A stretch of 39,508 nt of DNA from UBA8653 sp963978155 (GTDB taxonomy: Bacteria; Planctomycetota; Phycisphaerae; Phycisphaerales; SM1A02): contig CAXBRK010000006.1 of NCBI GenBank assembly GCA_963978155.1, forward strand, positions 1-39,508. Reading direction: 5' to 3'. A program made the position numbers and the translations under genes. Each line of letters begins with the position of its first letter. The first letter of the stretch is position 1. The notes below the pieces were generated by a model. It was not told the origin of the DNA. It did no database searches and saw only the letters and a program-made list of their open reading frames with translations. Below, one piece after another: positions 1 through 7,926 of this stretch.

Positions 1-34
1 ACCGTGTGGCCTTGTACGGCTCCCAGTCGGCCAT
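1..34 (-). CDS. Possible N-terminus of a divergent gene (partial)
   Basis: An ATG on the minus strand at 34 opens a frame that runs off the window edge and reads MADWEPYKATR. A GAGG stretch lies about ten bases upstream of it. Only eleven codons are visible, so neither identity nor reality can be settled. If real, the gene faces away from parB and the parS site lies between them. The other possibility is that the plus strand carries the tail of an upstream gene: frame 3 stays open to a stop at 63-65. Confidence 0.25.
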   Translation of the reverse strand, partial: MADWEPYKATR

Positions 35-111
35 GTGGGTCTTGCCTCAAGAATCCCCCAGCTGACCACCGGCCGGTCCTGCATCTGCATCACCTCATCA
101 TTTTGAACCCA

Positions 112-127
112 TGTTCCACGTGGAACA
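112..127. promoter_or_regulatory. parS: parS centromere-like site
   Basis: The sequence TGTTCCACGTGGAACA is a perfect 16-bp inverted repeat; with its flanking A and T it extends to an 18-bp palindrome (111-128). It matches the widely conserved bacterial parS consensus (TGTTnCACGTGnAACA type) to which ParB binds and from which it spreads. It lies 128 bp upstream of the preferred parB start. The exact match plus the adjacent parB make the call strong. It implies that the window is in the origin-proximal part of the chromosome. Confidence 0.93.
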
Positions 128-175
128 TCGAGGATCCAGCCCGGAGCTGGCCGATGGCGACGCGGCCAAAGGCTC

Positions 176-206
176 TTGAACAGATCATGATCAGTCTCGC
201 TACAGT
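176..206 (+). promoter_or_regulatory. Possible parB promoter
   Basis: TTGAAC (176-181) and TACAGT (201-206) resemble a -35/-10 pair, but the spacer is 19 bases, longer than the usual 17. The elements lie between parS and the parB start, so ParB bound at parS could affect them. This is a weak call by eye. Confidence 0.3.
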
Positions 207-241
207 GCCATACTGGACGCCAGGATGGCGGTAGGCATGGC

Positions 242-1259
242 AGGAGGTTCAACCGTGGCAAAATCAAATGAATCGAAGAAAAGACTCGGTCGAGGACTGG
301 ACAGCTTGATGGGGATGGCTCGGCCAGCCCCACTGGCTCAGGTCGCGGTTGAGCCAAACGCTGATGCCGCTGCTCAACCCAAGCACGCCGGGGGGGATCC
401 GCCGGCAGGTTCCAAATACTCACCACCACCCGTGCCGCGGGGCGATAGCACAGAATTGCAAATGGTTGCTATTGAAAGGCTTACGCCAAATCCAAAGCAG
501 CCGAGGACCCGCTTCGAACCCAAGGCGCTGCAGTCCCTTGGGGCTTCACTGAAGCGTTCCGGCATGATGCAGCCCATCGTTGCGGTACCAAGTGGTGAAG
601 GCTTTGAAATCGTTGCTGGCGAGCGGCGATGGCGAGCGGCTCAGGAGGTTGGTATTCAAGAGGTCCCCGTGCTGGTTCGGAAATTGGGGGCCCAAGAAAT
701 CGCTGAACTCGCCTTGATCGAGAATATTCAGCGTGAAGAACTCAATCCAATGGAGCGTGCCCAGGGCTTTGCGACGCTCGCCGAATCCTTTGGCATGACC
801 CACGAGCAGATTGCTGAGGTGGTGGGTCTGAACCGATCGACGATTTCCAACCACCTCCGACTGATGGATTTGGATGGACCGATCCAAATGCTGCTTCGTC
901 ACGGACAGTTGGATATGGGGCATGGCCGGGCGTTGTTGGGGGAGACCAACACCATCCGTCGTCGGCAGCTCGCCGAAAAATGTGCACGAGAGGGGTGGTC
1001 GGTCCGCCGGCTGGAGTCTGTGGTGCATTCCGGAGGCGTTGGTGAGTCGAACCCACAAGCGACGACGGAGCCTTCCTCTGGATCGCGGGCCACGCTGGCC
1101 GCTCAGGATCTGGCCTCGAAACTTACGGAACATTTGGGCACGCGAGCCACGATTCGGATGAGGAAATCTGGCGAAAGTGGCACGTTGTCTCTGGACTTCA
1201 GCAGTCTGGATCGGCTGGATGACCTCTGCCAGAAGCTGGGTTACAGCAAGAAGATGTGA
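242..1259 (+). CDS. parB: ParB chromosome-partitioning protein (preferred start GTG 255)
   Basis: ParB binds parS, spreads along DNA with CTP and loads SMC for chromosome segregation. The listed start includes the ribosome-binding site AGGAGG (242-247). The coding start I prefer is GTG at 255, seven bases later, giving 334 aa. An in-frame ATG at 225 would add ten residues but has no such signal. Visible features: the N-terminal ParA-contact type peptide KKRLGRGLDSLM, the ParB/Srx nuclease-like domain from about residue 67 with the CTP-binding GERRWRAA box (about 122-129), a second box at ENIQREELNPMERA, and a helix-turn-helix (EQIAEVVGLNRSTISNHLRL, about 184-203). The C-terminal part is the likely dimerisation domain. 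Length is normal for the family. No parA is recognisable in the 224 bases visible upstream. Confidence 0.95.
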
Positions 1260-1349
1260 CAGATAAAAGCCAAAAAATCCTAAAAAACATACTTCACGCA
1301 ACTCGGATATCTACATAAGTTAGGAAAAGTTCTCGGACGTCCGGGGATG

Positions 1350-1369
1350 CCAACGGGGGGATCCGTTGG
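1350..1369 (+). other. Hairpin in the leader upstream of the coiled-coil gene
   Basis: CCAACGG (1350-1356) pairs with CCGTTGG (1363-1369) across a six-base loop. No T run follows, so this is not a typical terminator for parB. It lies about 85 bases before the next start and could be part of the 5' leader. The AT-rich stretch 1262-1330 before it may hold the promoter, but no clear -35/-10 pair is visible. Confidence 0.35.
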
Positions 1370-1453
1370 GTGTATGTGTGGTCCGACTCTGTCGGTGCCC
1401 GTGGATGATTTGCGACCTGTCCTTGGGTGGATGGGATCGCTGGGAGGATGGCT

Positions 1454-1924
1454 ATGCCAGGCTCGCGATCGCAACAGGACCAGAAGCCCACGGCCACGAT
1501 TGAGGTTGGCCATGACCTGTCTCGTGCATCGCTGGGGGAGCTCCAGCAGGAGTTGCAAGTGCGGATCAAGGACCTTCAATCCCGTCGCGAAGCACTCGTG
1601 CGTGAATTGCAGGAAGTGGATGAGCAGTTGCTTGCCCACACGGGCGGTCCTGGCGGGGAAGAAGCTCATCGAGCCATGCAATCAGGGTATCGGCGGGTCC
1701 AGCAACGCATCCAAAATGAGCAATGCCTGGCAGAAGCACTGGTTGAGGTGCTGTCCGATGAGATCCTCTCGGTGACAGCGGCCGCTGCAGCAGTCCAAGC
1801 CCATGGCTACCAGACCACCAGCCCAAACTTCCGCACCATCGTGAACCAGACTTTGATTGCCCATCCCGATCGCTTTGAGCGGGTCCGAAGAGGGCATTAC
1901 ACGGCAACGGGAAGCTCAGACTGA
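1454..1924 (+). CDS. Small coiled-coil protein with winged-helix-like C-terminus
   Basis: The start ATG at 1454 is preferred because GGGAGG (1442-1447) lies six bases before it; a GTG at 1427 in frame would add nine residues. The product is 156 aa. Residues about 25-65 are rich in Leu, Glu, Arg and Gln and look like a coiled coil. The C-terminal 55 residues (SVTAAAAAVQAHGYQTTS, then FRTIVNQTL and RFERVRRGHYT) read like a compact helix-helix-wing unit. The closing F-x-R-V-x-R-G-x-Y pattern recalls HARE-HTH-type winged helices. I recall similar C-termini in uncharacterised planctomycete proteins. A DNA-associated or regulatory role is inference only. It is monocistronic, ended by a strong terminator at 1985-2009. 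Confidence 0.7.
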   Translation: MPGSRSQQDQKPTATIEVGHDLSRASLGELQQELQVRIKDLQSRREALVRELQEVDEQLLAHTGGPGGEEAHRAMQSGYRRVQQRIQNEQCLAEALVEVLSDEILSVTAAAAAVQAHGYQTTSPNFRTIVNQTLIAHPDRFERVRRGHYTATGSSD

Positions 1925-1984
1925 CTCCTCTGAGTATCTCGCGGGGTTGTGTTGGATGTGGGGATCCAACGCACGGATGGCAAA

Positions 1985-2009
1985 GGGGCGGAATTTCCGC
2001 CCCTTTTTT
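1985..2009 (+). terminator. Rho-independent terminator
   Basis: GGGGCGG (1985-1991) pairs perfectly with CCGCCCC (1997-2003), followed at once by six T. It closes the transcription unit of the small coiled-coil protein that ends at 1924. Confidence 0.9.
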
Positions 2010-2384
2010 CACGATCACGCAGCCATCTTTGGCGATATATCGGCCAAACCGACCCACTGCTCTTGGCTGCAATGATTCACAAGTGTCAATGTGTGTCGAA
2101 AAGGCGCCGAAAATCCGCAAACTTCACCCTTACGCTTTTCAAGTCACTACCAGGCGTCGCCGCCCGGTCTGGGGGCACTTTTGGCTGGAGCGCAACAATC
2201 GCCGCCATTGGCCCGCTTGAGGACCTTCAAGTCAAGTCAATCGTGCTGGAATACCGATTGCAACGGAAAGAAGAAGGTTTTTGGCGGATCTGGACTGTCT
2301 CCGCCAGCCGCTTCGAAGCGATTTTTTGGTGGTTGCGCCGAATATGAGATCGCATGGTCTTGTTGAGAAATGTGGTGACACAAC
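2010..2384. other. Intergenic region before fliD, no gene seen
   Basis: About 375 bases between the terminator and the fliD start. Several overlapping open frames occur here on the plus strand (for example 1949-2347), but they start inside or before the terminator, overlap each other in different frames, and have no recognisable protein character. A short direct repeat, CAAGTCAAGTCAA, sits near 2226-2238. The region presumably contains the fliD promoter. I looked for sigma-54 (GG-N10-GC) and sigma-28 elements and found no convincing match. Confidence 0.5.
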
Positions 2385-5195
2385 ATGTCAGGTGCGAGTG
2401 CGGGAATTGGGCTGATCAGCGGGTACGACTTCAACGCGCTCGTTTCGGCTCAACTTGCGTTCCGAAACAGCACCTTGCTTCGGCTCCAAGGCCGCTCGGC
2501 AGAGTTTTCCGCAGAACAAGCGGCCTTCTCAGACATTGGGCTTCAGCTGGAGAGCATTCGCTCGGCCGCTTCCGGTTTGACGTCCTCGCTGTTTGAATCC
2601 AAACAGGTCTCCTCCTCCAATCCGAATCTGCTGTCGGCCACCGCCAACAGTGCCGCGTCCACAGGCTCATGGGATCTGTTGGTGTCCCGACTGGTTTCAA
2701 CATCCCAAGTGCTGTCGGGAGGTGTGGCCACGCAGGACCAGACAGCGCTTGGCTTGACTCAATTGTCTTTTGAATTGGGTGAGGGCCGACTTCGTGACGA
2801 TGTCGAATTGTCTCAGCTCAATGGCGGCTTCGGCATCGAACGTGGCTCCATCGTGGTCACAAACCGCTCTGGGACCGAGTCGGTGGTGGACCTCAGCCAA
2901 GCCGCCACCATTGGTGAGGTCGTTGATGCCATCAACGCTGCGGGCCTCAGTGTTGAAGCCAGTTTGCAAAGCGGGAGTTTGAATCTCTTGGATACTTCGG
3001 GAGGCTCTGGAACCTTTTCGGTTCGGGGTTTCAATGGTTCCAACACCGCCGAGGACCTGGGCATCTCATCATCAATCGATGGCGATGCCATAGAGGGTGA
3101 CTTGATTTGGTCCCTTGCGGGAAACACAGAGTTGGGGGTGTTGCGTGATGGCCTGGGTGTTCGAATTCAAGATGGTGGATTGCCGGACCTCACCATTCAA
3201 CTCTCTGATGGGTCCCCCGCAATCACGGTTGATTTGGGTCCAGTAGGAGACACTCCCGCGGCCACCACTTTGGCTGAGGTGCAAGCAAGGATCAGTGAAG
3301 CCACTTCAGGAGCGGTTGAGCTTCGGTTGGATTGGGATGCAGTTCCCGGCGACATCAGCGCGTCGACAGGATTTGGTTTGATGCTTGAATCCACCGACCC
3401 TTCACTGACGTTCGAAGTGACGGGTGACGCTGCGGAAGATCTCGGCCTTTCGGGAACTTCAGACGGTGAGTACTTGGTTGGTGATCGTGTCTTGGGCGGT
3501 TTGGATGGGATTCTTCTTTCATCTTTGAGCGGCGATCTCTCCACGCTGTTCTCAGGCTCGTTTTCGGTGACTGATGGTTTGGGGAACTCAACCACAACCC
3601 CGATCGTTGCGCCCGCTGAAGCGGTCGGTTCGGTTGGTGCTCTGATGGCGGTGATCAACCAACAGTTGAGCAACCAGTTTGTTTCGGCTCGGGTTGAAAT
3701 CAACACTCAAGGCAACGGTTTGCAGTTGATCGACACCTCAGGCTTCAACTCGATTGAAGCAAGTGGGGAGTTGGCGGACAACTTGGGATGGACCGCACCA
3801 AACCGCAACAGCAACGGGGTGGCCAACGGCTTCAATTTGCAACGCGCCTGGGTTGGCGCGGCGACCAAGCTTTCCACTTTGTCCCAAGGACAAGGTATTG
3901 GGACGGGCACCTTTCAAATCACCGACGGCCTTGGTGGCACTGCGGTGGTGGATTTGGATGGCTCCGAGCAAACCATTCAAGATTTGTTGGATGAGATCAA
4001 CTCCAAGGGGCTGGCTCTGCTTGCTCAAGTCAACGCGACGGGTGATGGCATTGAATTGGTGGAGCAACTGCCAGATGGGACATCATCCTTCCGGACCATT
4101 CAAGTGGATGCACTGTCTGGCTCGGCTGCGAGTGACTTGGGTCTGGTTGGTTCGGCCAGTGAAGTGGGAGCCGCTCTCGAAGGACGTTGGGAATACGTCA
4201 TCGACCTTGATCCTTCAGACACCCTGGAATCGTTGGTTGAAAAGATAGACGCCAGCGGGGCGCCGGTCCAAGCCGGTTTGGTCAATGTTGGTGGGTTGTC
4301 CCCTTGGCGGTTGTCCTTGACCAGTGATGTGGCCGGTGCTGGTGGGGACTTGGTGATGGACCTCTTGAGTGATGGATCTGCACCACAATTCCAGCTGGAT
4401 CCGATTCAGCGTGGCCAAGATGCCAAAATTCTGTTCGGCGCTGGGTCGTTGGGCGGTGGATTTTTGGTCACCAGCGGATCGAACACCCTGTCGGGAGTGA
4501 TCGAAGGTGTCACGATCGACCTGTTGGCCGCCTCGGACGAACAAACCACCTTGACCATCGAGCGAGATGACAGCTCTTTGTCTGAAGGTCTGCAAGCTTT
4601 GGTTGATGCTTACAACAGTTTGCGAGACAAAGCCGACCAATACGACTCGTACGACAGTGAATCTCTTCAAAAAGGCACGTTGTATGGCAACGCCAACCTG
4701 CGGAGTTTTGTCTCGGAGTTGACTCGAATTGTGACCCAAGACGTGGATGGACTGTCCGGTCCGTACAGATCGCTTCAAGATCTTGGCGTGTCCATCGATG
4801 GAGAGGGTCGGCTTTCTTTCGAAGCCGAGGTGTTCACAGAAGCACTGGCGGTGGACCGTGAAGGCGTCGAGGCACTCTTGTCGGCCACGCTTGAAGAAGA
4901 GCCCGCGGAGTCAGCTGGAGAGACGCCAGTCGTCGAAGGGTTGGGGCCTCGGCTTGATTCGTTGCTGGAGGGTTGGCTTTCTCCCGACGGCCGATTGCAG
5001 ACCATCCAGGATGGCATCACCGATCGGCTGAAGCGCAACGACGATTCAATTGCGGCCCTGCAAACACGAATCCAAGCGGAGCGAGAGCGATTGCTCCGCG
5101 AGTTCTATGTCATGGAACAAACCTTGGCCCGTCTGCAAAGTCAATCAAACGCCCTCGCGGGACTGGTGGTGTTGCCTCAAGGTTCGGCGGGATAA
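2385..5195 (+). CDS. fliD: Flagellar hook-associated protein 2 (filament cap), long form
   Basis: FliD forms the cap at the tip of the flagellum and promotes flagellin folding outside the cell. The 936-aa product is about twice the length of enterobacterial FliD. Residues about 8-110 match the FliD N-terminal helical region (GLISGYDFNALVSAQLAFRN). The last roughly 300 residues match the FliD C-terminal domain, with DAYNSLRDKADQYD near 741-754 and a final heptad-like helix (RLKRNDDSIAALQTRIQAER). Between them are about five repeats of the flagellin hook-IN kind, each with a D-L-x-x-x-x-T-I/V-x-E/D-V/L-V/L-D-x-I-N core and ending near DLGL/DNLGW (about 167-228, 297-356, 405-468, 505-585, 600-660). 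fliS follows after 75 bases, supporting the call. The ATG has no clear Shine-Dalgarno sequence. Confidence 0.93.
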   Translation: MSGASAGIGLISGYDFNALVSAQLAFRNSTLLRLQGRSAEFSAEQAAFSDIGLQLESIRSAASGLTSSLFESKQVSSSNPNLLSATANSAASTGSWDLLVSRLVSTSQVLSGGVATQDQTALGLTQLSFELGEGRLRDDVELSQLNGGFGIERGSIVVTNRSGTESVVDLSQAATIGEVVDAINAAGLSVEASLQSGSLNLLDTSGGSGTFSVRGFNGSNTAEDLGISSSIDGDAIEGDLIWSLAGNTELGVLRDGLGVRIQDGGLPDLTIQLSDGSPAITVDLGPVGDTPAATTLAEVQARISEATSGAVELRLDWDAVPGDISASTGFGLMLESTDPSLTFEVTGDAAEDLGLSGTSDGEYLVGDRVLGGLDGILLSSLSGDLSTLFSGSFSVTDGLGNSTTTPIVAPAEAVGSVGALMAVINQQLSNQFVSARVEINTQGNGLQLIDTSGFNSIEASGELADNLGWTAPNRNSNGVANGFNLQRAWVGAATKLSTLSQGQGIGTGTFQITDGLGGTAVVDLDGSEQTIQDLLDEINSKGLALLAQVNATGDGIELVEQLPDGTSSFRTIQVDALSGSAASDLGLVGSASEVGAALEGRWEYVIDLDPSDTLESLVEKIDASGAPVQAGLVNVGGLSPWRLSLTSDVAGAGGDLVMDLLSDGSAPQFQLDPIQRGQDAKILFGAGSLGGGFLVTSGSNTLSGVIEGVTIDLLAASDEQTTLTIERDDSSLSEGLQALVDAYNSLRDKADQYDSYDSESLQKGTLYGNANLRSFVSELTRIVTQDVDGLSGPYRSLQDLGVSIDGEGRLSFEAEVFTEALAVDREGVEALLSATLEEEPAESAGETPVVEGLGPRLDSLLEGWLSPDGRLQTIQDGITDRLKRNDDSIAALQTRIQAERERLLREFYVMEQTLARLQSQSNALAGLVVLPQGSAG

Positions 5196-5270
5196 TTCTC
5201 TCGAGAGGCAAAAGCCATCCTGCTGCCGTGAAGGTTCACGTTGGGGACGGCGTGAGGCCGATGGAAGACT

Positions 5271-5690
5271 GTGAACAACTCTGCAGCTCAACGGCACTGG
5301 CTTCGAGAACGCGTGATGAACGCATCACCGATCGATCTTCGTCTCATGCTGTTGGATGGTCTCATCCGCCGGATCGACGAAGCTGGCGTTGCGCTTCATG
5401 ATGCTCAAACCGCCGCGGCGTTGGAAGCTTTTGCCAAAGCCCGAGCCATTGCCGAAGAACTTGAATCTGGCATCAGTGAGGACGGTGGGTCGGATCTGGC
5501 CACCCAGATGCGCAACCTGTATGCCTATCTTCACCGGCTGTTGGTTGAAGCCCGTGTCGAGCGGTGCCACACCAAGCTCGATGAAGCCCGACGATTGGTC
5601 GAATTTGAGCACGAAACGTGGAGCATGCTCAACCAAAGACTGGTTGATGGCGATGCCGCAGACGACGGCAATTTCAGCCGTACTGCTTGA
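5271..5690 (+). CDS. fliS: Flagellin export chaperone FliS
   Basis: FliS binds the C-terminus of cytoplasmic flagellin and delivers it to the flagellar export gate. The 139-aa product has the family pattern: ASPIDLRLMLLDGLIRRIDEA near the N-terminus, a KARAIAEELESGI helix, a gap-free four-helix layout, LYAYLHRLLVEA and a final helix ending ETWSMLNQRL. It starts with GTG at 5271; GGAAG a few bases upstream is a modest ribosome-binding site. It follows fliD in the same direction and is probably co-transcribed. No flagellin gene is in the window. Confidence 0.88.
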   Translation: MNNSAAQRHWLRERVMNASPIDLRLMLLDGLIRRIDEAGVALHDAQTAAALEAFAKARAIAEELESGISEDGGSDLATQMRNLYAYLHRLLVEARVERCHTKLDEARRLVEFEHETWSMLNQRLVDGDAADDGNFSRTA

Positions 5691-5730
5691 TCAAGCCAAA
5701 CAGGTTGAAGACGTCAGAACCTTGGGGGGT

Positions 5731-6786
5731 TTACTGATCGTGTCCGCTTGATTCTGGGAGTTTGTGCCCAGCATCTCGAAGGGTCTTCTCACGTGAGGCC
5801 AATTCCAAATCGTGATCGACCATCATGCCGGCCAACTCTTCCACACTGGTGGTGGGTTCCCAACCGAGTTGGTCTTTTGCTTTGGTGGGATCGCCCAGGA
5901 GTTGCTCCACTTCCGCTGGTCGGAAGTAACGGGGATCAATCTCAACAAAGTCGGTGTAGTCCAACCCGACGTGTTCGAAGGCCAATTCGCAGAAGCGTCG
6001 AACCGGAATCATTTTTCCGGTCGCAACCACGTAATCGTCTGGTTTGTCTTGCTGCAGCATGCGCCACATGGCTTCGACATAATCGCCAGCAAATCCCCAG
6101 TCTCGCTGCGCATCGAGGTTGCCAAGGAACAACTTGTCCTGAAGGCCGAGTTTGATCCGGCCTACTGCCCGGGTGATTTTTCGTGTGACAAACGTTTCGC
6201 CCCGACGTGGTGATTCGTGGTTGAACAAGATGCCACACGAGGCATGCATGTCGTACGACTCCCGGTAGTTGACGGTGATCCAGTGTCCGAACACCTTGGC
6301 GCATCCGTACGGTGAGCGCGGGTAGAACGGGGTGCTTTCACGCTGGGGAACTTCCTGAACCAGACCGAACATTTCAGATGAAGAAGCTTGGTAGAACCTG
6401 ATTTGGTCACCACTCTCGTCTTGGTACACCCGGATGGCTTCCAAGAGCTTGACGGGTCCCATGGCGACCGTGTCGACCGTGTACACCGGCATATCGAACG
6501 ACACCCGGACGTGAGATTGGGCGCCGAGGTTGTACACCTCGTTGGGCTTGATGCGGGTCAAGAGGTTCTGCAGGTTGCCAGCGTCAGTCAGATCTCCGTA
6601 GTGGAGGTGGAGCTTTTGTCCCTTGTGGTGGGGGTCTTGGTACACGTGGTCAATACGACCCGTGTTGAAGCTCGAAGCCCGGCGGATCAGGCCGTGGACC
6701 TCATATCCTTTGCTCAGCAGAAGTTCGGCGAGGTAAGAACCATCTTGGCCGGTGATACCTGTGATGAATGCAATGCGGTCGCTCAT
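5731..6786 (-). CDS. gmd: GDP-mannose 4,6-dehydratase
   Basis: Converts GDP-D-mannose to GDP-4-keto-6-deoxy-D-mannose, the entry step to GDP-fucose, GDP-rhamnose and perosamine. It is a short-chain dehydrogenase of the NDP-sugar type. Visible are the nucleotide-binding TGITGQDG (residues 9-16), NLGAQSHVRVSF, the SSSEMFG active-site segment (Ser/Glu about 135-138) and catalytic YGCAK (Tyr160, Lys164). The start at 6786 (MSDRIAFITG) gives 351 aa, a normal length; an upstream in-frame ATG at 6825 adds 13 residues that the family lacks. The gene is divergent from the fucose-synthase-like gene at 6948, which carries out the next step. Its 3' end converges with fliS 40 bases away. Confidence 0.97.
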   Translation of the reverse strand: MSDRIAFITGITGQDGSYLAELLLSKGYEVHGLIRRASSFNTGRIDHVYQDPHHKGQKLHLHYGDLTDAGNLQNLLTRIKPNEVYNLGAQSHVRVSFDMPVYTVDTVAMGPVKLLEAIRVYQDESGDQIRFYQASSSEMFGLVQEVPQRESTPFYPRSPYGCAKVFGHWITVNYRESYDMHASCGILFNHESPRRGETFVTRKITRAVGRIKLGLQDKLFLGNLDAQRDWGFAGDYVEAMWRMLQQDKPDDYVVATGKMIPVRRFCELAFEHVGLDYTDFVEIDPRYFRPAEVEQLLGDPTKAKDQLGWEPTTSVEELAGMMVDHDLELASREKTLRDAGHKLPESSGHDQ

Positions 6787-6947
6787 TGGAGGGTCTTTCT
6801 GGATGAACAGGGGGATTCGTAGCATCTCCCATCGACCAGATCCGGTCCAGACTTGGCAAGGAAGTTCTCCGAATTTCTTTCGTCAGCAAAGATCGATTTC
6901 TTGGGTTCCGAGAGAACCAAGCCCGCTGGCATGCCGATACAGAGACG

Positions 6948-7916
6948 ATGCCTTTTGATTTGAAGAACAAACGTGTGGTGGTCACTGGGGGGGCCGGATT
7001 CATGGGCCGTTTTGTCTGCGACAAGGTGGCCCAACGTGGTGCCGCTGAAATCATTGTGCCGCGGAGAGCCGAATTTGATTTGACCACAGAATCTGCGGTT
7101 GAGCGGCTGTACGCCACAGCAAAACCCGATGTGGTCATCCATTTGGCCGCAGAAGTGGGGGGAATCGGGGCGAATCGGGACAACCCAGGACGCTACTTCT
7201 ACGCCAACATGGCCATGGCCTTGCATCTGATCGAACATGCACGTCGGGTTGGTTTGCCCAAATTTGTTCAGGTCGGCACAATTTGCGCCTACCCCAAGCA
7301 CACGCCCGTGCCCTTCAAAGAATCCGATTTGTGGGATGGGTATCCAGAAGAGACCAATGCGCCCTACGGCGTGGCCAAAAAAGCAGCCATGGTGATGCTT
7401 GATGCGTATCAAAGGCAATACGGTCTTTCCGGGGCATATTTGCTCCCAGTGAATTTGTATGGCCCTTGGGACAACTTCGATCTCCACACCAGCCATGTCA
7501 TCCCGGCCCTGATTCGGAAGTGCGTGGAGGCCCGAGATTCCGGTCAAGACCACATTGAGTGTTGGGGCACCGGGTCGGCGTCACGAGAATTCCTGTACGT
7601 GGAAGACGCGGCCGAGGGCGTGGTGCGGGCCACTGAGGTTCTTGATGAACCGGTTCCGGTGAATCTCGGCACCAATATGGAAATCACCATCAAGGATCTG
7701 GTTGAGCTCATTGTCAAATTGACCAACTTCCAGGGGGAGATCCGCTGGGACAGCACCAAACCCGACGGACAACCCCGGCGTTGCCTTGATGTTTCTCGCG
7801 CTGCCGAGCGACTGGATTGGCAAGCCCAAGTTGGATTTGAAGATGGTCTGCGGCGCACGATTGCTTGGTACGAAGAGCATCGTGATGCCGTGGTTTCTGG
7901 TGGCGGTCGAGCGTAA
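6948..7916 (+). CDS. fcl: GDP-L-fucose synthase-like epimerase/reductase
   Basis: Would convert GDP-4-keto-6-deoxymannose to GDP-L-fucose by 3,5-epimerisation and NADPH reduction. The 322-aa protein has the Rossmann motif TGGAGFMG (13-20), HLAAEVGGIGANRDNP (the GGIxAN signature of the family), GTICAYPK with Thr111 and Cys113 at the positions of the E. coli Ser107/Cys109 pair, YGVAKK (Tyr140, Lys144) and SHVIPALIRK carrying the likely second acid/base His. Together with gmd this supports GDP-fucose, but a related 6-deoxysugar cannot be excluded because some family members differ in product. It opens a rightward run of tightly spaced genes. Confidence 0.92.
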   Translation: MPFDLKNKRVVVTGGAGFMGRFVCDKVAQRGAAEIIVPRRAEFDLTTESAVERLYATAKPDVVIHLAAEVGGIGANRDNPGRYFYANMAMALHLIEHARRVGLPKFVQVGTICAYPKHTPVPFKESDLWDGYPEETNAPYGVAKKAAMVMLDAYQRQYGLSGAYLLPVNLYGPWDNFDLHTSHVIPALIRKCVEARDSGQDHIECWGTGSASREFLYVEDAAEGVVRATEVLDEPVPVNLGTNMEITIKDLVELIVKLTNFQGEIRWDSTKPDGQPRRCLDVSRAAERLDWQAQVGFEDGLRRTIAWYEEHRDAVVSGGGRA

Positions 7917-7926
7917 GGAGTCGGCG

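Noticed and set aside
4..234. A 76-codon open frame before parB
   Set aside because: Rich in Pro, Cys and Trp, runs through the parS palindrome and overlaps the parB leader; no ribosome-binding site.
1949..2347. Open frames between the terminator and fliD
   Set aside because: They begin before a strong terminator, overlap one another in different frames and show no recognisable domain.
2150..2384. Sigma-54 or sigma-28 promoter for fliD
   Set aside because: GGGGGCACTTTTGGCT and the TCAA...ACCGATTG stretch were tried, but spacing and bases do not fit the consensus.
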